Positions 30,824-41,054 of a stretch of 64,000 bases of DNA are shown one piece after another (the stretch's first letter is position 1; each line of letters begins with the position of its first letter). Origin of the DNA: Ustilago trichophora (taxonomy: Eukaryota; Basidiomycota; Ustilaginomycetes; Ustilaginales; Ustilaginaceae). The stretch covers positions 1,070,608-1,134,607 of the forward strand of contig OOIN01000012.1 of NCBI GenBank assembly GCA_900323505.1, written 5' to 3'. The notes under the pieces were generated by a model. The model did no database searches. It worked only from the letters and a program-made list of their open reading frames with translations, and was not told where the DNA came from. Both the position numbers and the translations under genes were made by a program.

Positions 30824-33490
30824 TCAGACAAGAGGCTCCCCAGGGGGCTCGTAAGCGTCAGTCTCGACCTGGCCCTTCTCAGTGACCGAGGTGTGCTCGT
30901 AGGTGGCGTCGAGGCCAGCCTTGCGAGCCGAGGCGACACCAGCACGGCCGATGCCGAACTTGTCGTTGGGCAGCCAGATGGGCTTCTGCTCGCCAGTGAG
31001 CGAGGGGTGGTAGAAGGCCGACTCCTGCTCGTCGGTCAGACCAGTATCCTGGTGAGGCTTGTCGCCATTGGCGGCATCCACCTTGTAGCCGTTGGCCGCG
31101 GCGCTGCCGGGGAGAGCCGAAGCGGCCTCCTCGGAAGAAGTGCCCTGGCCGTTGAGAGCCTTCTTCTCGTTGTAGGCGGTCTCGCCGGAAGTGCGAGTAT
31201 TGCCGCCGTAGAGCTGAGCCTCGTTGGTGCTGCCGACGGTGAGAGTGAGGGGCAGAGCAGTCTCGAGCTGCTTGAAAGAGTCATTGAGGAAATAGTGGAA
31301 ACCAACGACAATGGCAATCAGGACGACCATGAAGGCACCTTCGGGGATGGCCGATTGAGCCTTGTTGCCTGAGGCATCTTCAGACTGCGCAAGGAAGAAG
31401 ATGGCAGTGAGCATGACCATTTCGACGTAGAGACCGGCAAAGATGTGACGGATCGCCTTGCCGAAGAAGAGACCAGATGTCTCGCTGGCTGGCTTGTTGT
31501 CGTAGACGTAGAGGAAGAGATACTTGTAGCCGAGGAAAAAGAGGAAGAAGGTGAACGCGACGAAACCGTTGACGATAGGAGCGATCACGACGTAACCGGT
31601 TCCGATGACGGTGATGAGCGTCATGCTGGGGAACAGAGTACCCCAGGCAGGTCCGCCAGTGTCGTGGTCGATGTGCCACACCTTACGAGGGGTGGAGGCG
31701 AGCAAGAACTTCTTGACGTAATAGACGGCCAAACTGGGCAACTGAGCAAACAGCGATGCTGCGCCTGAGAGACCTTGCAGAGCGATGAAGCTGAGGAAGA
31801 AGAGCGAACCCTTGGGAATCGCCTCGGCGAGCAAGCCAGGGAATTGAGTGGGCTGCTGAGCTACCTGAGTAAGATACCTGGTAATCTGACCGGCATTACC
31901 CGAGATCAACGTAAGGAAGAGGAAGTTCTGGACGATCTGGAAGGCGGCAAAACGGCCCTGAAGGTCGAGCTCAATGCCGCTGCGGGTGGGGACACCGCTG
32001 AGGCGCGAGAGGAGACGGAGGAAGATGGGGAGAAGCATGTTGAGGACGGCAAGCAAGACAGTAGGAAGGATACCCTGGATGATACCGAGGACGACGGGAG
32101 GAATGTCGAGAAGCCAGGTGAGGAAGGGCACCTTGGGAGCGATACCGTTGATGTTGGAGATGATACCAACGAATGCGACGGGCACAGCCCAGAAGATGAT
32201 GAGGCCGATGGTGATGGCCCAACCAATGGCAGTGCGAATCTTGCGCTCGTAAGGGTTCATGTTCATGTTGGCCCAGACAACATCGTCGGGATGAGCCTCG
32301 ACGTATCGGTTGGTCATGCGGTAAGGTTCGTGGTGTGCCTGGGCCTTGGCAGCCATGTGGGCAGCGATCTGGGTGTTGAAGAGGATGAAGGCGCTGCTCT
32401 GAGGAGGGTAGTTCTTGTAGTCGACGGCAATCTCGGAGCGCTTCTTCTCGATCTCCTTGTTGAGACGAGCAATCTCCTCGCGGCACCAGTGGATGGTGTC
32501 GACCTTGTCGCCCATGCAGGGGATCTTGCCGAGCTTGTGGGTGGGACGCTTCTTCTTGGGTACGTACTGGTCGGCGACCTCTGCATTGATCTCGACGTCG
32601 GCATCGGGAAGCGAGCCGCTGGCATCCTGAGCCTTGCCCTTCTTGACGAGCTTGTAGGCCGTCTTGATCAGGCTAGTCTCTGCGGATTCGAGCTTGTTGC
32701 ACCATTTCTCACGCTCATCAAAGAGATCGGGAAGCTCCTTGAGGTTGCGGTTGAGCCAGATCTTGGCAACGCCGCCCGGAAGTTGCGAGTAGATGGCGCG
32801 AAGCTTCTTCTCGCTGAGGAGCTCGTTGGGGATACCGGTAATGAGGACAGTCTTTGCCTGAGCGGTTTGGGCGTGCTTAGGAGAGACAAGGAAATCTTGA
32901 CGGAGTTTGATGAACTTGGACATGCGAGATCGGATGTTCCAGAGGAGCCAGAGGGTAAAGATCCACTGGATGAGGAGAGGAGCGACGTAGCGCTTTTGCT
33001 GCTGAGGGCTCTTTCCGACACGGCTGAGGATAAATCGATTAAAGCCGTCTCCGGTGCCATTTGTGCCAGCGCCATAGACGGGCATGAGAACGATCCAGGA
33101 GAGGATCCAGACGGGGACAAAGATCCAAAGCATCATTTCGAGGTATTCGACAAACATGTAAGCGTCGAGGCCGTTCTTGTCGAGGATGGTGGAAGTGGGC
33201 ATCTTGAGCCATACAGGGAGCCAACCAAAGAGCGACTGAGGCAGAGGCTCGATCTGCTCTTCGGGGACGACGAGGTAGGTACGAGGGGCATAGACGCGCT
33301 TGAAACGGGGGCGAAAGACGAGAAAGACGCAGAAGAGAATGGCCAAGATGACGGCATTGAGCACGATGGAAGAGATGACGGTGGAAGTTGAGGCACTGTT
33401 TTTGGTAGCGTCCTGGGCGGCAGCGTGCCGGATGAGCAAGGCAGCCAACACCAGCTTGGCCGGACCAGAGACAAGGTTGAACGGCGGCAT
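30824..33490 (-). CDS. CSC1/OSCA-type (DUF221) membrane channel protein
   Basis: An intronless ORF of 888 residues. A hydrophobic N-terminal segment ending AAAQDA is followed by the first of about ten or eleven membrane spans (for example TVISSIVLNAVILAILFCVF). The cytosolic RRM-like linker contains KTVLITGIPNELLSEKKLRAIYSQLPGGV, and the DUF221 core shows VVWANMNMNPYERKIRTAIGW and the pore-region hydrophobic series that follows. The family contains yeast Csc1 and Phm7 and plant OSCA, which act as osmo- or mechanosensitive cation channels at the plasma membrane or in internal membranes. The C-terminal tail is hydrophilic with DKFGIGRAGVASARKAG. A TATA-like box sits about 140 bp upstream of the ATG. 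A 538-residue antisense ORF over the gene is a shadow. Confidence 0.92.
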   Translation of the reverse strand: MPPFNLVSGPAKLVLAALLIRHAAAQDATKNSASTSTVISSIVLNAVILAILFCVFLVFRPRFKRVYAPRTYLVVPEEQIEPLPQSLFGWLPVWLKMPTSTILDKNGLDAYMFVEYLEMMLWIFVPVWILSWIVLMPVYGAGTNGTGDGFNRFILSRVGKSPQQQKRYVAPLLIQWIFTLWLLWNIRSRMSKFIKLRQDFLVSPKHAQTAQAKTVLITGIPNELLSEKKLRAIYSQLPGGVAKIWLNRNLKELPDLFDEREKWCNKLESAETSLIKTAYKLVKKGKAQDASGSLPDADVEINAEVADQYVPKKKRPTHKLGKIPCMGDKVDTIHWCREEIARLNKEIEKKRSEIAVDYKNYPPQSSAFILFNTQIAAHMAAKAQAHHEPYRMTNRYVEAHPDDVVWANMNMNPYERKIRTAIGWAITIGLIIFWAVPVAFVGIISNINGIAPKVPFLTWLLDIPPVVLGIIQGILPTVLLAVLNMLLPIFLRLLSRLSGVPTRSGIELDLQGRFAAFQIVQNFLFLTLISGNAGQITRYLTQVAQQPTQFPGLLAEAIPKGSLFFLSFIALQGLSGAASLFAQLPSLAVYYVKKFLLASTPRKVWHIDHDTGGPAWGTLFPSMTLITVIGTGYVVIAPIVNGFVAFTFFLFFLGYKYLFLYVYDNKPASETSGLFFGKAIRHIFAGLYVEMVMLTAIFFLAQSEDASGNKAQSAIPEGAFMVVLIAIVVGFHYFLNDSFKQLETALPLTLTVGSTNEAQLYGGNTRTSGETAYNEKKALNGQGTSSEEAASALPGSAAANGYKVDAANGDKPHQDTGLTDEQESAFYHPSLTGEQKPIWLPNDKFGIGRAGVASARKAGLDATYEHTSVTEKGQVETDAYEPPGEPLV

Positions 33491-36020
33491 GATGGGGGAG
33501 GGGAGCGCTGTGACGACTCGATGTCGGTCGACGCGCAGAGATGGAGAAAGCGACTTTCGAGTCGATAGAGACGAGACGATGTTGAAGGGGAAAGAGAAAC
33601 GGCGCGCCGAGCGTTATAAGAGCCGTCGAGGTTATATAGCACCTGAGTGAGTCGCGGGTGTGGATGGGTGTGAAACTCAGCAACCATGTTTGTTTGCTTG
33701 GAGGCGGAAAGGCAGAGGTCAGTGTTGTATTCTCAAAGAGCAAAAACTTAAGATTCATGGCGGAGAAGGCCTCCTTGCACCTTTGTCTGATTGTGGTCGG
33801 CAGAAGCGAGGCAGGTTGGTTGCTTGTTGCTTGGCTGTGTGATGTGATGATGTAGGAGGCTCGCCGACTGTGCTCACTCAGACACGTCGAGCAGCAGCAC
33901 GACGCTCGCATGCACATGTGCACGGCATCCGAGGCGTTTTGCATCTTTTCTTGTTTATCTTTTTTTATTTTTTAAAAGATAATATTCCGGTGCTCTGATT
34001 GAGCGCCCAATCTTTGCGATTTAGGTGGCCGATGGAGAATTTGCAAAAAGTGAAGTCATTCCATCCAACTTGGCAACCCATTTGGAGTCCAGTCGATGGC
34101 AGTGCAGCAGCATCTATGCCAATCGATCGCTTGGATGCCATCATCCTACTTTTAGGCTTCTTGGTGTCAAGTTGAGAACAGAGACGCAAACAGCGTGCCT
34201 CTTTGTACTGTACGAGCGAGCGGGCGAGAGAACGCCCGCGCACTGGCACGAGGGTCTTTTTGGAACCATGTCAATGCCAGGGAGCTCCCAAAAGAAAACA
34301 AGGGGTGAGAGCGCGCTAGTGCCCTTTGCGTCACCCAGCTTTGCCATTCCACAACGAAATTCGAATACTGTACAGTACACTGAGTAGAGGGTCGACGCGT
34401 TCCAGATCCCAAGTCAACTGCCGCTGCACCTCAGCACGAAGCTCGCCGAGCGAGGCATGCAAACACTGACATGGATGCAAAGTTTGTGGCTCCCTTGATT
34501 GGCGATGCGCATGACGCGTTGAGTGTTAAAAACTCTTGCCATGGTCTCGCTTTCACGCCGAGACCTTTGTCGCTTCTGCCACTTGCTCTACAGTGCTATT
34601 CTGTGTAATTCTACGTCGGAAGCTCAATTGAATCGGGCACTGCCGCACAAGATTTCGGTGCCACCGTTATCGCCGTTGTCGAGATGCTCATAGAAATGAG
34701 GGCCACCATCTCGCAAACCCTAGTCCCTGATCTTTGGTCGCTGATCGACCGCGTCTATACTACAGTAGCAAGAACGACATCATCCGTTTTTCATGCAGAA
34801 ACGGCTTTTGTCTGGCCCTTTCACTGGCCGGTGCAGACTTTGGGTAAGTTTTTAGCTACAATACCGCCAGCTACGACAAGATCGGCATCAAACGAAACAT
34901 TCATGCCCCCAAAACCATGAGCGAGGAGGCCGATCCAGACAAGTAGTGTGAGAATATCTTTTATTTTTTCTTTCTCGCATTTCTCCTCGTTGCGTCTGTG
35001 CATGTGCTGCTGTGTCTCAGTTTCTTTTGGGGCCTTCTTCTTCTGATTTTTGGCTTCGGCGACGCTGCTGCTTCTGCACGCATCTACACGCCAGAAGTGC
35101 AGCCGCCGTGACTCTGTCACTGATGCACACAACAGCGCACACACTGCTCTGCTCTTTTGCTTGCCATACCCCGGCGCACATGCCTCTACAGTACCTGACT
35201 CGCTGTTCAACACCTCTTGTCAGGCTTCTGCTCTCGCTTCAAGTAATTACATCTCCGCTCTTGTCCAAAGGCCTCGATTCTTCACTGCCTCTCGAGAGCG
35301 ACTGCTGGCTAAGGTTATCGTCGCCGCCGGTGACGCCTCGAACGTCAATGCTGTGCTAGTACAGTACGCTTGCTTCCCGAGTACTGACTTCTTCCGTCCA
35401 GCCTTTTTGCCTCTCCGACTCTCCGCAGCGTGGCTCATGTCAACGCTCGGCGTCGCTAGCGGGGTCCAACTTGATGCCCGAAGAAGCTCAATACAGTACA
35501 GCACCGAATTTTGTCAGACGTGTCTTTTGAGTTCTCTCGAGCGTACTTCTGTCGATATTAGATCGTCTGACACTTGGACGTCGTGTCAGGCATCCTTTAC
35601 AAACACGTCCACAACCCCAACATCTGCACAGTACTGTATCATCTTTCAAGGCTTGTCTCACATGGACGCCCAGCAGCGCATTCTATCGGAGCGGCAACCA
35701 ATCAACTAGCCGACCTCTGCGCTTGCCCTCGTCAAACAGAGCATCTCATGCCCTTCGACTCGATCTCACCCTGGGTTCGGCACAGCCAGCCATCCATCCA
35801 TCCTCTGATGCTTTGCCAGCAACATGTTGCTTGGCAACGTGCTGTACTTGATCCCGCAGAGCACAAGCCTCATTTCACTGACAAAAACAGGACAACAGGT
35901 GGGCTCGTGGCCATCATTCGTCAAAGCAGCGGTCATTGATTTCAGTGTCATCCATGCAAAACAAAGCTTCGACTTTCGGTCGCCGCTTAGCTTTCAAGTA
36001 TCGGTCTGCTGCTTGCACCC
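33491..36020. other. 2.5-kb gene-free region
   Basis: This lies between the channel gene promoter and the polygalacturonase 3' end. The longest open frame (35050-35709, +) has a composition typical of random sequence. The region is rich in the recurrent TACAGTAC/GTACTGTA core: 34204-34213, 34366-34380, 35187-35195, 35357-35368, 35491-35502 and 35627-35639. No RNA gene was recognised. Confidence 0.45.
33632..33638 (-). promoter_or_regulatory. TATA-like box upstream of the CSC1-type gene
   Basis: TATATAA on the minus strand, about 142 bp before the ATG at 33490. The position is somewhat distal and the call rests on the motif alone. Confidence 0.4.
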
Positions 36021-37154
36021 TCAGCAATGAGCCGGGGACGGCACGTTGGTACACTTGCCGCTCTTCTGTCCCCCTGAAATCGAGACGCCGTTCCAACGCC
36101 AGTTCGAACAAGACCCCTGTCCGCAGACCAAGTAGACAGGAACACCTTCCGAGCTAACAGAGCCTGTAATGCCATTCATCACGATATTGGTCACTTTGAC
36201 TCCATTCGTTGGACTCCCCGTGGGTCCACCGTTCAGGTAGTCCTGTTGAATGTCGATCCCATACTGGGAGATACCCGACATCTGAATGTTTGAGTAAGTC
36301 ACATTGTTCACCAATCCCGTCGCTCCCGAGACCGTCTTGATGCGCACTCCATTCTGACTGTCGACAATGTTCGAGTTCTGGATCACCACCCCATCCACCG
36401 TCTTGTCGCTGCGACCACCTACACTGCCGATCGACAGTCCATGTCCACCCGAGCAAAATCCACCTGAAAAGACCATGTCGGTCCCAGAGTTGACCGCCAA
36501 ACAATCGTCCTGGTTGTACACGCTGGCGTTCGTGATGTAGACTCCCTCCGAACTTCCAACGTCGAATGCATCCGTGTTGTGTCCTCCAGCCGTGTCACCC
36601 GCCGAATTGTCAATCGTCACGTGGTCCACTCCAAGATTGGTGCAGCTATTGATACTGAACCCCTGCACTGGTGTGTTCTTGATGCTCAGCGATCCAATCT
36701 TGCTATGCTTGAGATTGTGCGCCGACAAGAACTTGGGTTTCATCTTGCCCCCATTGCCACCTTTGCCGTCCCACCATCGCGCTCCTCCCGCATCGATTAC
36801 TGCCCCTGAAGCGCCACTGATATCGAGGTTGCTACCCGACACTTGAATCAGTGGTCCCCCCCACTCCTTATATCCAAACGTCGTCGTCCCTTGGAAAATC
36901 ACCCTGGTCCCCTGCTTCAAGTTGGAGAGATCCAGGGTTTCCCCCGCCGGCACGTTGATGTTGGAGAGCGTGATGGTGCTGCACGATCCTTTGCCTGCCT
37001 TGGCGCTTGCGGCATCTGTGAAAGTGCATCCAGTCGACGCCTTGATCGAAGCAATCCTTTTCGAGCCGCGCTTGCTTGGAGGCTCGCTAGAAGCTAACGT
37101 GCTTGTAGCCGCCAGCGCAACGGTGAGGCTTGAAAGTAGAGACAAGTGAACCAT
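36021..37154 (-). CDS. pgu1: Secreted endopolygalacturonase (GH28)
   Basis: The 377-residue product starts at the ATG at 37154. I rejected the in-frame ATG at 37232 because the signal peptide ([20 protein letters not shown]) follows directly from 37154 and a TATA box lies between the two. A Lys/Arg-rich pro-region (PPSKRGSKR) suggests Kex2-like processing. The GH28 catalytic set is complete: NTD 193-195, DD 216-217, GHG 237-239 and RIK 271-273. A parallel beta-helix is expected, with paired cysteines near 43/58, 218/234 and at the C-terminus. The enzyme cleaves homogalacturonan in plant cell walls outside the cell. The symbol follows the Ustilago gene name and is tentative. Confidence 0.93.
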   Translation of the reverse strand: MVHLSLLSSLTVALAATSTLASSEPPSKRGSKRIASIKASTGCTFTDAASAKAGKGSCSTITLSNINVPAGETLDLSNLKQGTRVIFQGTTTFGYKEWGGPLIQVSGSNLDISGASGAVIDAGGARWWDGKGGNGGKMKPKFLSAHNLKHSKIGSLSIKNTPVQGFSINSCTNLGVDHVTIDNSAGDTAGGHNTDAFDVGSSEGVYITNASVYNQDDCLAVNSGTDMVFSGGFCSGGHGLSIGSVGGRSDKTVDGVVIQNSNIVDSQNGVRIKTVSGATGLVNNVTYSNIQMSGISQYGIDIQQDYLNGGPTGSPTNGVKVTNIVMNGITGSVSSEGVPVYLVCGQGSCSNWRWNGVSISGGQKSGKCTNVPSPAHC

Positions 37155-38401
37155 GTTCGGCGATAGGGCTTGTGAATATTGGGCCGGCTTATCGCTGGCG
37201 AGGTCGTTGGACTCGATCCCATCATCACTCACGACCTCACGGGCTTATATATGTATGCCTGATGCTACATACAGGTGACGATAGATGCTTCGAGACAGTG
37301 CATACCCGGCCAAGTTTGGCATGGGAGCGATACAGCGTATTCGAAGAGCTGGTACAGTCGCCCACAAGCGCCGATGCATTCTCTTAGATTCTCCTGCTCT
37401 TAGACGGGTAGCTTCTAAGAAGCAACGCGGCTCATCAGGCCGACACCGAACGACAACGCAACAGAAAAGCAGATTCGCTGGTACAAGAGCCCACCAGTAT
37501 GGTTGTAGTGCTTAGATTTTGACAGCTTTCGGAACAGCAACTTCCGAAACGCAACGAAGCCAAGTTGTATCGCCCCTGCAGTCTGTTACCTCAGGATCAA
37601 TCCGCTGGTCATCAGAAGAAACTGGCGATCAAAAACGCTTGTCTGCGTTGTCACACCCACGATGCTTCAGCTTGTGCATCCAGAAGCAGCAACAAAGATT
37701 TCGGATGAGTACAGTACGCCCACGCTGATCTCATGCGCACCAGTTCATCGACAGGGGGGCCGGGGATCTCATCAATCCGAGCATACTAGATCACCGGAGT
37801 ATCGCATGCCTGAATACGGTTACGGGCACACCAAGTACTGGACGTCGACAAACCCGCTGACCTCTTCGAAAACCCTAGTTGCACGTTTCCACAACACGTC
37901 CGAGAGCTGAGATGCCGACCCTGCATCGCAGAATCGGCCTTGAGGTTGTCACATGTGTCGTTGCGACGCCCAATCAAATCTGCTGCGGTCTAATCTGATG
38001 CATCGACAGAATAGTCACCTGTCTGATTCACCCCTAATCCAATCCCAATGCTTCGGCGTCACCGTCCGCAGCGATCGCCGTTGGTCACCGTCTACCGTGC
38101 GAATGATGACGCTGACAATCGGACAGCAGGCCTCAAAGTCAGCCTGATACATGAGTGAGCGGGCGGAGTCAGGGAAGGCAATCGACGATCACACCGGTCG
38201 TTGTCTATCTGAAGTGCGACTTGTACTTCTTCAACAGGCGCCACACAGATCTGATCCGAATGAATTCATTACGTGGCGGTGAAAGAAGCAGTGGGGTATA
38301 TCGTAGCGCAAGCGAGTCTGACGTGTGGCTGCATTGTCCATTTCTGCATGAAATAATCTAGAGTGTAGGGGTGAAGAAGGGGATCTCGAGGACGCAGGAA
38401 C
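37155..38401. other. Intergenic region, polygalacturonase promoter side
   Basis: About 1.2 kb between the polygalacturonase start and the 3' end of the TLC-domain gene. Apart from the TATA-like box and one AGTACAGTACG core at 37708-37718 I see nothing coding. Confidence 0.5.
37245..37252 (-). promoter_or_regulatory. TATA-like box of the polygalacturonase gene
   Basis: ATATATAA on the minus strand, about 91 bp before the chosen ATG at 37154, a normal distance for a fungal TATA element. It also argues against the upstream in-frame ATG at 37232. Confidence 0.5.
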
Positions 38402-40159
38402 TTACTCAAACACGACGAAGTCGCTTCGGGCCACCTCCATCCGACGACGGATCTGGCCGACGATGCGCCTTCGACGTCCACCCTGCGCCACTTGCTCCAC
38501 GGGGAACTCGCGAATCTCGTGGTTCCGCCCATAGAAGTCCGGTGGCAAGTACTTGACGAGCGAACTAAAGTCGAGCGAGAGAAGCGTTCTGTCAATGCCG
38601 GTGGGTCGCATATCGCCAGCGCCTGCGACAGCACCATCGGCGAAAGTGGTGATCACATTCCCGTCTTGAGAGGTGACGGCCTTGACACCATCGGCGTCTC
38701 GTCCGTTGATGGCCGTTCTGACGGCACGCAAAACTGCACGACGGATGCGTGAGCGCTGTGCCTGAAGATAGCGGCGCGCACGAGATTCCGTCATGGCCGA
38801 GTGGGCTGTAGACGAGGCGATCGAGTCCGAGTCCGCCTCCTCGTACTCTTCCGAGGACTCGTCCGTTGTATACGAAGGAATGCGGCCGGCCGCTCGCAAC
38901 CCTTTGGGCCGCATGCCGGCTTCCTCCTCAAATTGACGCCGCCAGCTGGCAGGAGCGTTGATCCAGACCTTGCGCACTGCATCCGCTACAAGTCGACGCG
39001 CCCGGTCACTCGATTCGGCAGGAGATCGAATCGCCAGGAAAGGCTCTGTGTCATCCGGTCCAGCGCCATCTGGTGCGACGGGGGCAGTGAAAACCGAAGT
39101 TGAGTTGATGTAGTTGGGGTTGAGCGTCCTGGATAAGAGTGGATGAGCGATGGCCGTCTCGCGATCTCCATGCTGACCACGGCGACGTTTGGGCAAAAGA
39201 AGGTTGACGGGTGGACGTGCGACAGAGGCAGCACGAGCAAACGCTGCGTGAACGGGGCCTGTGGCACCAAAATTGGCAGTCGCGGGAGTAGCACCAGCAC
39301 CAGGAGTCACGGCAGGCGTGTTGACTGCGCTGCTTGTGTCGGGGGCCGGAAGACCGTTGAATAGCTGGCCTGCCGCTGAAGCAAGCGAAGCCTTCTCCTT
39401 GGCAACCTGAGCGGCTTCAAGCTTCCTCTTGTGCATGCGACGTCGAATACTGCAGATGCACTTGTAACCCCACCAAATGTGCATTGGGTAGGTAGCGACC
39501 AAACTGATGGTTGGTCCCCAGCTGCCGTTGATGCCGGGCGCGCTGCGGCCGTGTTCAGACACGCTGGAGATGAGCAGGGCGAGGTGGTAGAAGACGCGCG
39601 TGGCGAAAAAAGTGACGGTGAATGCCATGTTGGACCGGAGCGGGGGGTAGATTGAGGCGACGCCCATGATGAGCGTCGGCAGCTCAAAGATGGCAGCTGC
39701 GGCTGCGATATGTGCCCAACCTTTGTGAACCCAGAAGGAGAACAAGAAGGTATAGGCGATGTGGTGGATCCAGCCGGAGGAGAGATTGATCAACTTGCGG
39801 TAATAGATGGAGCCAAGGGTGAGATCCGATAAGAGATATGCCACGAAGAAGGCGGCAAGCGGTTCGGCGACCGTCTTGGTCCTGGGTCGGAGCGAGTGAA
39901 GGTCGAAGCCGCCGAGAAGGAGGTCGTAGAGGTAGGGCAGACTGGCCACGCACATGACGAAGCTGGCGAGGGTAGTAAGGATCCAGCATCGTTTTTTGAG
40001 CATCTCCTTGCTGTCCCCTTTGAGCCAGGAGTGGGAGAGCCCATGAAAGATGGCATGCTGAATAACAAGAGAAGCGTAAAAGATGGTGTGTAGCCGGGTC
40101 GACGCCAGAGCGGATGTTTCTGGCAGGACAAAGTGGTCCGCAAATACGAACTGCGACAT
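38402..40159 (-). CDS. TLC-domain multi-pass membrane protein
   Basis: The frame is open to 40240, but I prefer the ATG at 40159 (MSQFVFADHFVLPETSALAS), giving 585 residues. It encodes several membrane spans in the first 260 residues, with the TLC-like pattern YLLSDLTLGSIYY, SGWIHHIAYTFLFSFW and FELPTLIMGV followed by FFATRVFYHLALL and YPMHIWWGYKC. TLC proteins (Tram-Lag1-CLN8, TMEM56-like) are ER lipid-metabolism or sensing proteins. The Lag1 double-His motif of ceramide synthases is not obvious: only HH in WIHHIAY is present. A long hydrophilic C-terminal half contains an acidic stretch (DESSEEYEEADSDS) and Arg-rich patches. The function is therefore only family-level. Confidence 0.8.
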   Translation of the reverse strand: MSQFVFADHFVLPETSALASTRLHTIFYASLVIQHAIFHGLSHSWLKGDSKEMLKKRCWILTTLASFVMCVASLPYLYDLLLGGFDLHSLRPRTKTVAEPLAAFFVAYLLSDLTLGSIYYRKLINLSSGWIHHIAYTFLFSFWVHKGWAHIAAAAAIFELPTLIMGVASIYPPLRSNMAFTVTFFATRVFYHLALLISSVSEHGRSAPGINGSWGPTISLVATYPMHIWWGYKCICSIRRRMHKRKLEAAQVAKEKASLASAAGQLFNGLPAPDTSSAVNTPAVTPGAGATPATANFGATGPVHAAFARAASVARPPVNLLLPKRRRGQHGDRETAIAHPLLSRTLNPNYINSTSVFTAPVAPDGAGPDDTEPFLAIRSPAESSDRARRLVADAVRKVWINAPASWRRQFEEEAGMRPKGLRAAGRIPSYTTDESSEEYEEADSDSIASSTAHSAMTESRARRYLQAQRSRIRRAVLRAVRTAINGRDADGVKAVTSQDGNVITTFADGAVAGAGDMRPTGIDRTLLSLDFSSLVKYLPPDFYGRNHEIREFPVEQVAQGGRRRRIVGQIRRRMEVARSDFVVFE

Positions 40160-40240
40160 GACGGTGATGAGGCGTGTTGTAGGTAGATGGAGCAAAATAT
40201 GTCGAGGTGAAGGTGAAGCGCCAGGAGCAGATTCCTGCAA

Positions 40241-41054
40241 GCTGTCAGAGAGTCTCTAGTGACGCATCGAGTGCCGGGACCTCGATGTATAGAGCAATCT
40301 ATCTGGCGATCGAGGCAGGAGACGAAAGAAGCCAAAGGTGTACGGATGACGGCCTACGATGGACATCTAAAGTGAAGCAAACGTCGGGTTGCCTTGCGTC
40401 GTGGTGGTCACCTGTTGCGTGTGCGTGTGTATGTGTGAAGGATGGGACGAGGATACCAAGCAAAAGACGAAGGGGTTTGAGCGGATTAGGGGCGAATTGG
40501 GCAAAACAAAGTCGAGAACGTGCTCACGTTTGCTTGAATTCGGTAAACACCTCAACTTGCACACTCTCTCACCGTTTCGGCTTTCCCTCTCGGCATTGCG
40601 GGGTGCGTCTGGCAACCTTTTTTTGCCACCTCAGCTGCTGTGCTGTTGCTCTTGGGCGCGCTAATTTGCCGTCCACGTTCTCAGGGTCCAATGCGTCATG
40701 TCTCGCTGTGACCTCTTTGAATCAATTCGGCCGCATCTGTCAGATCGGGATCCCGATCACGAGGGGGATAGAGGTCTTGAGACGCTTCGTCGAGTTGATC
40801 CATCTGACGAGCAACACCATCTCACCTGTTCTCTTTCGTGTCTCTGGGCATGTGTGCGTGAGATGGATGTAAATACTCTGATTCTTCATGATGACAACGC
40901 CCGTCGGGAATACGCGGAAACACACAGTTAGACAGTACAGGTCAGAAATTGGAGGATTCAGGCTGAGAGTCATGGGGCGTGATGAGATTGATTTCATCGG
41001 GAATACAGCTACAAGCAACAAGGTGTTTCAATTCAGTTCCAACTGGGTCTCGGT
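40241..41054. other. Intergenic region
   Basis: A 0.8-kb spacer between the TLC gene promoter and the 3' end of the aldehyde dehydrogenase gene. I see no convincing ORF, repeat or RNA gene. Confidence 0.5.

Noticed and set aside
31775..33391. 538-codon plus-strand ORF opposite the CSC1-type gene
   Set aside because: Acidic, repetitive antisense shadow produced by the strongly biased codon use of the real membrane protein.
35050..35709. 219-codon plus-strand ORF
   Set aside because: Composition like random sequence, no motif, and it spans several palindromic intergenic elements.
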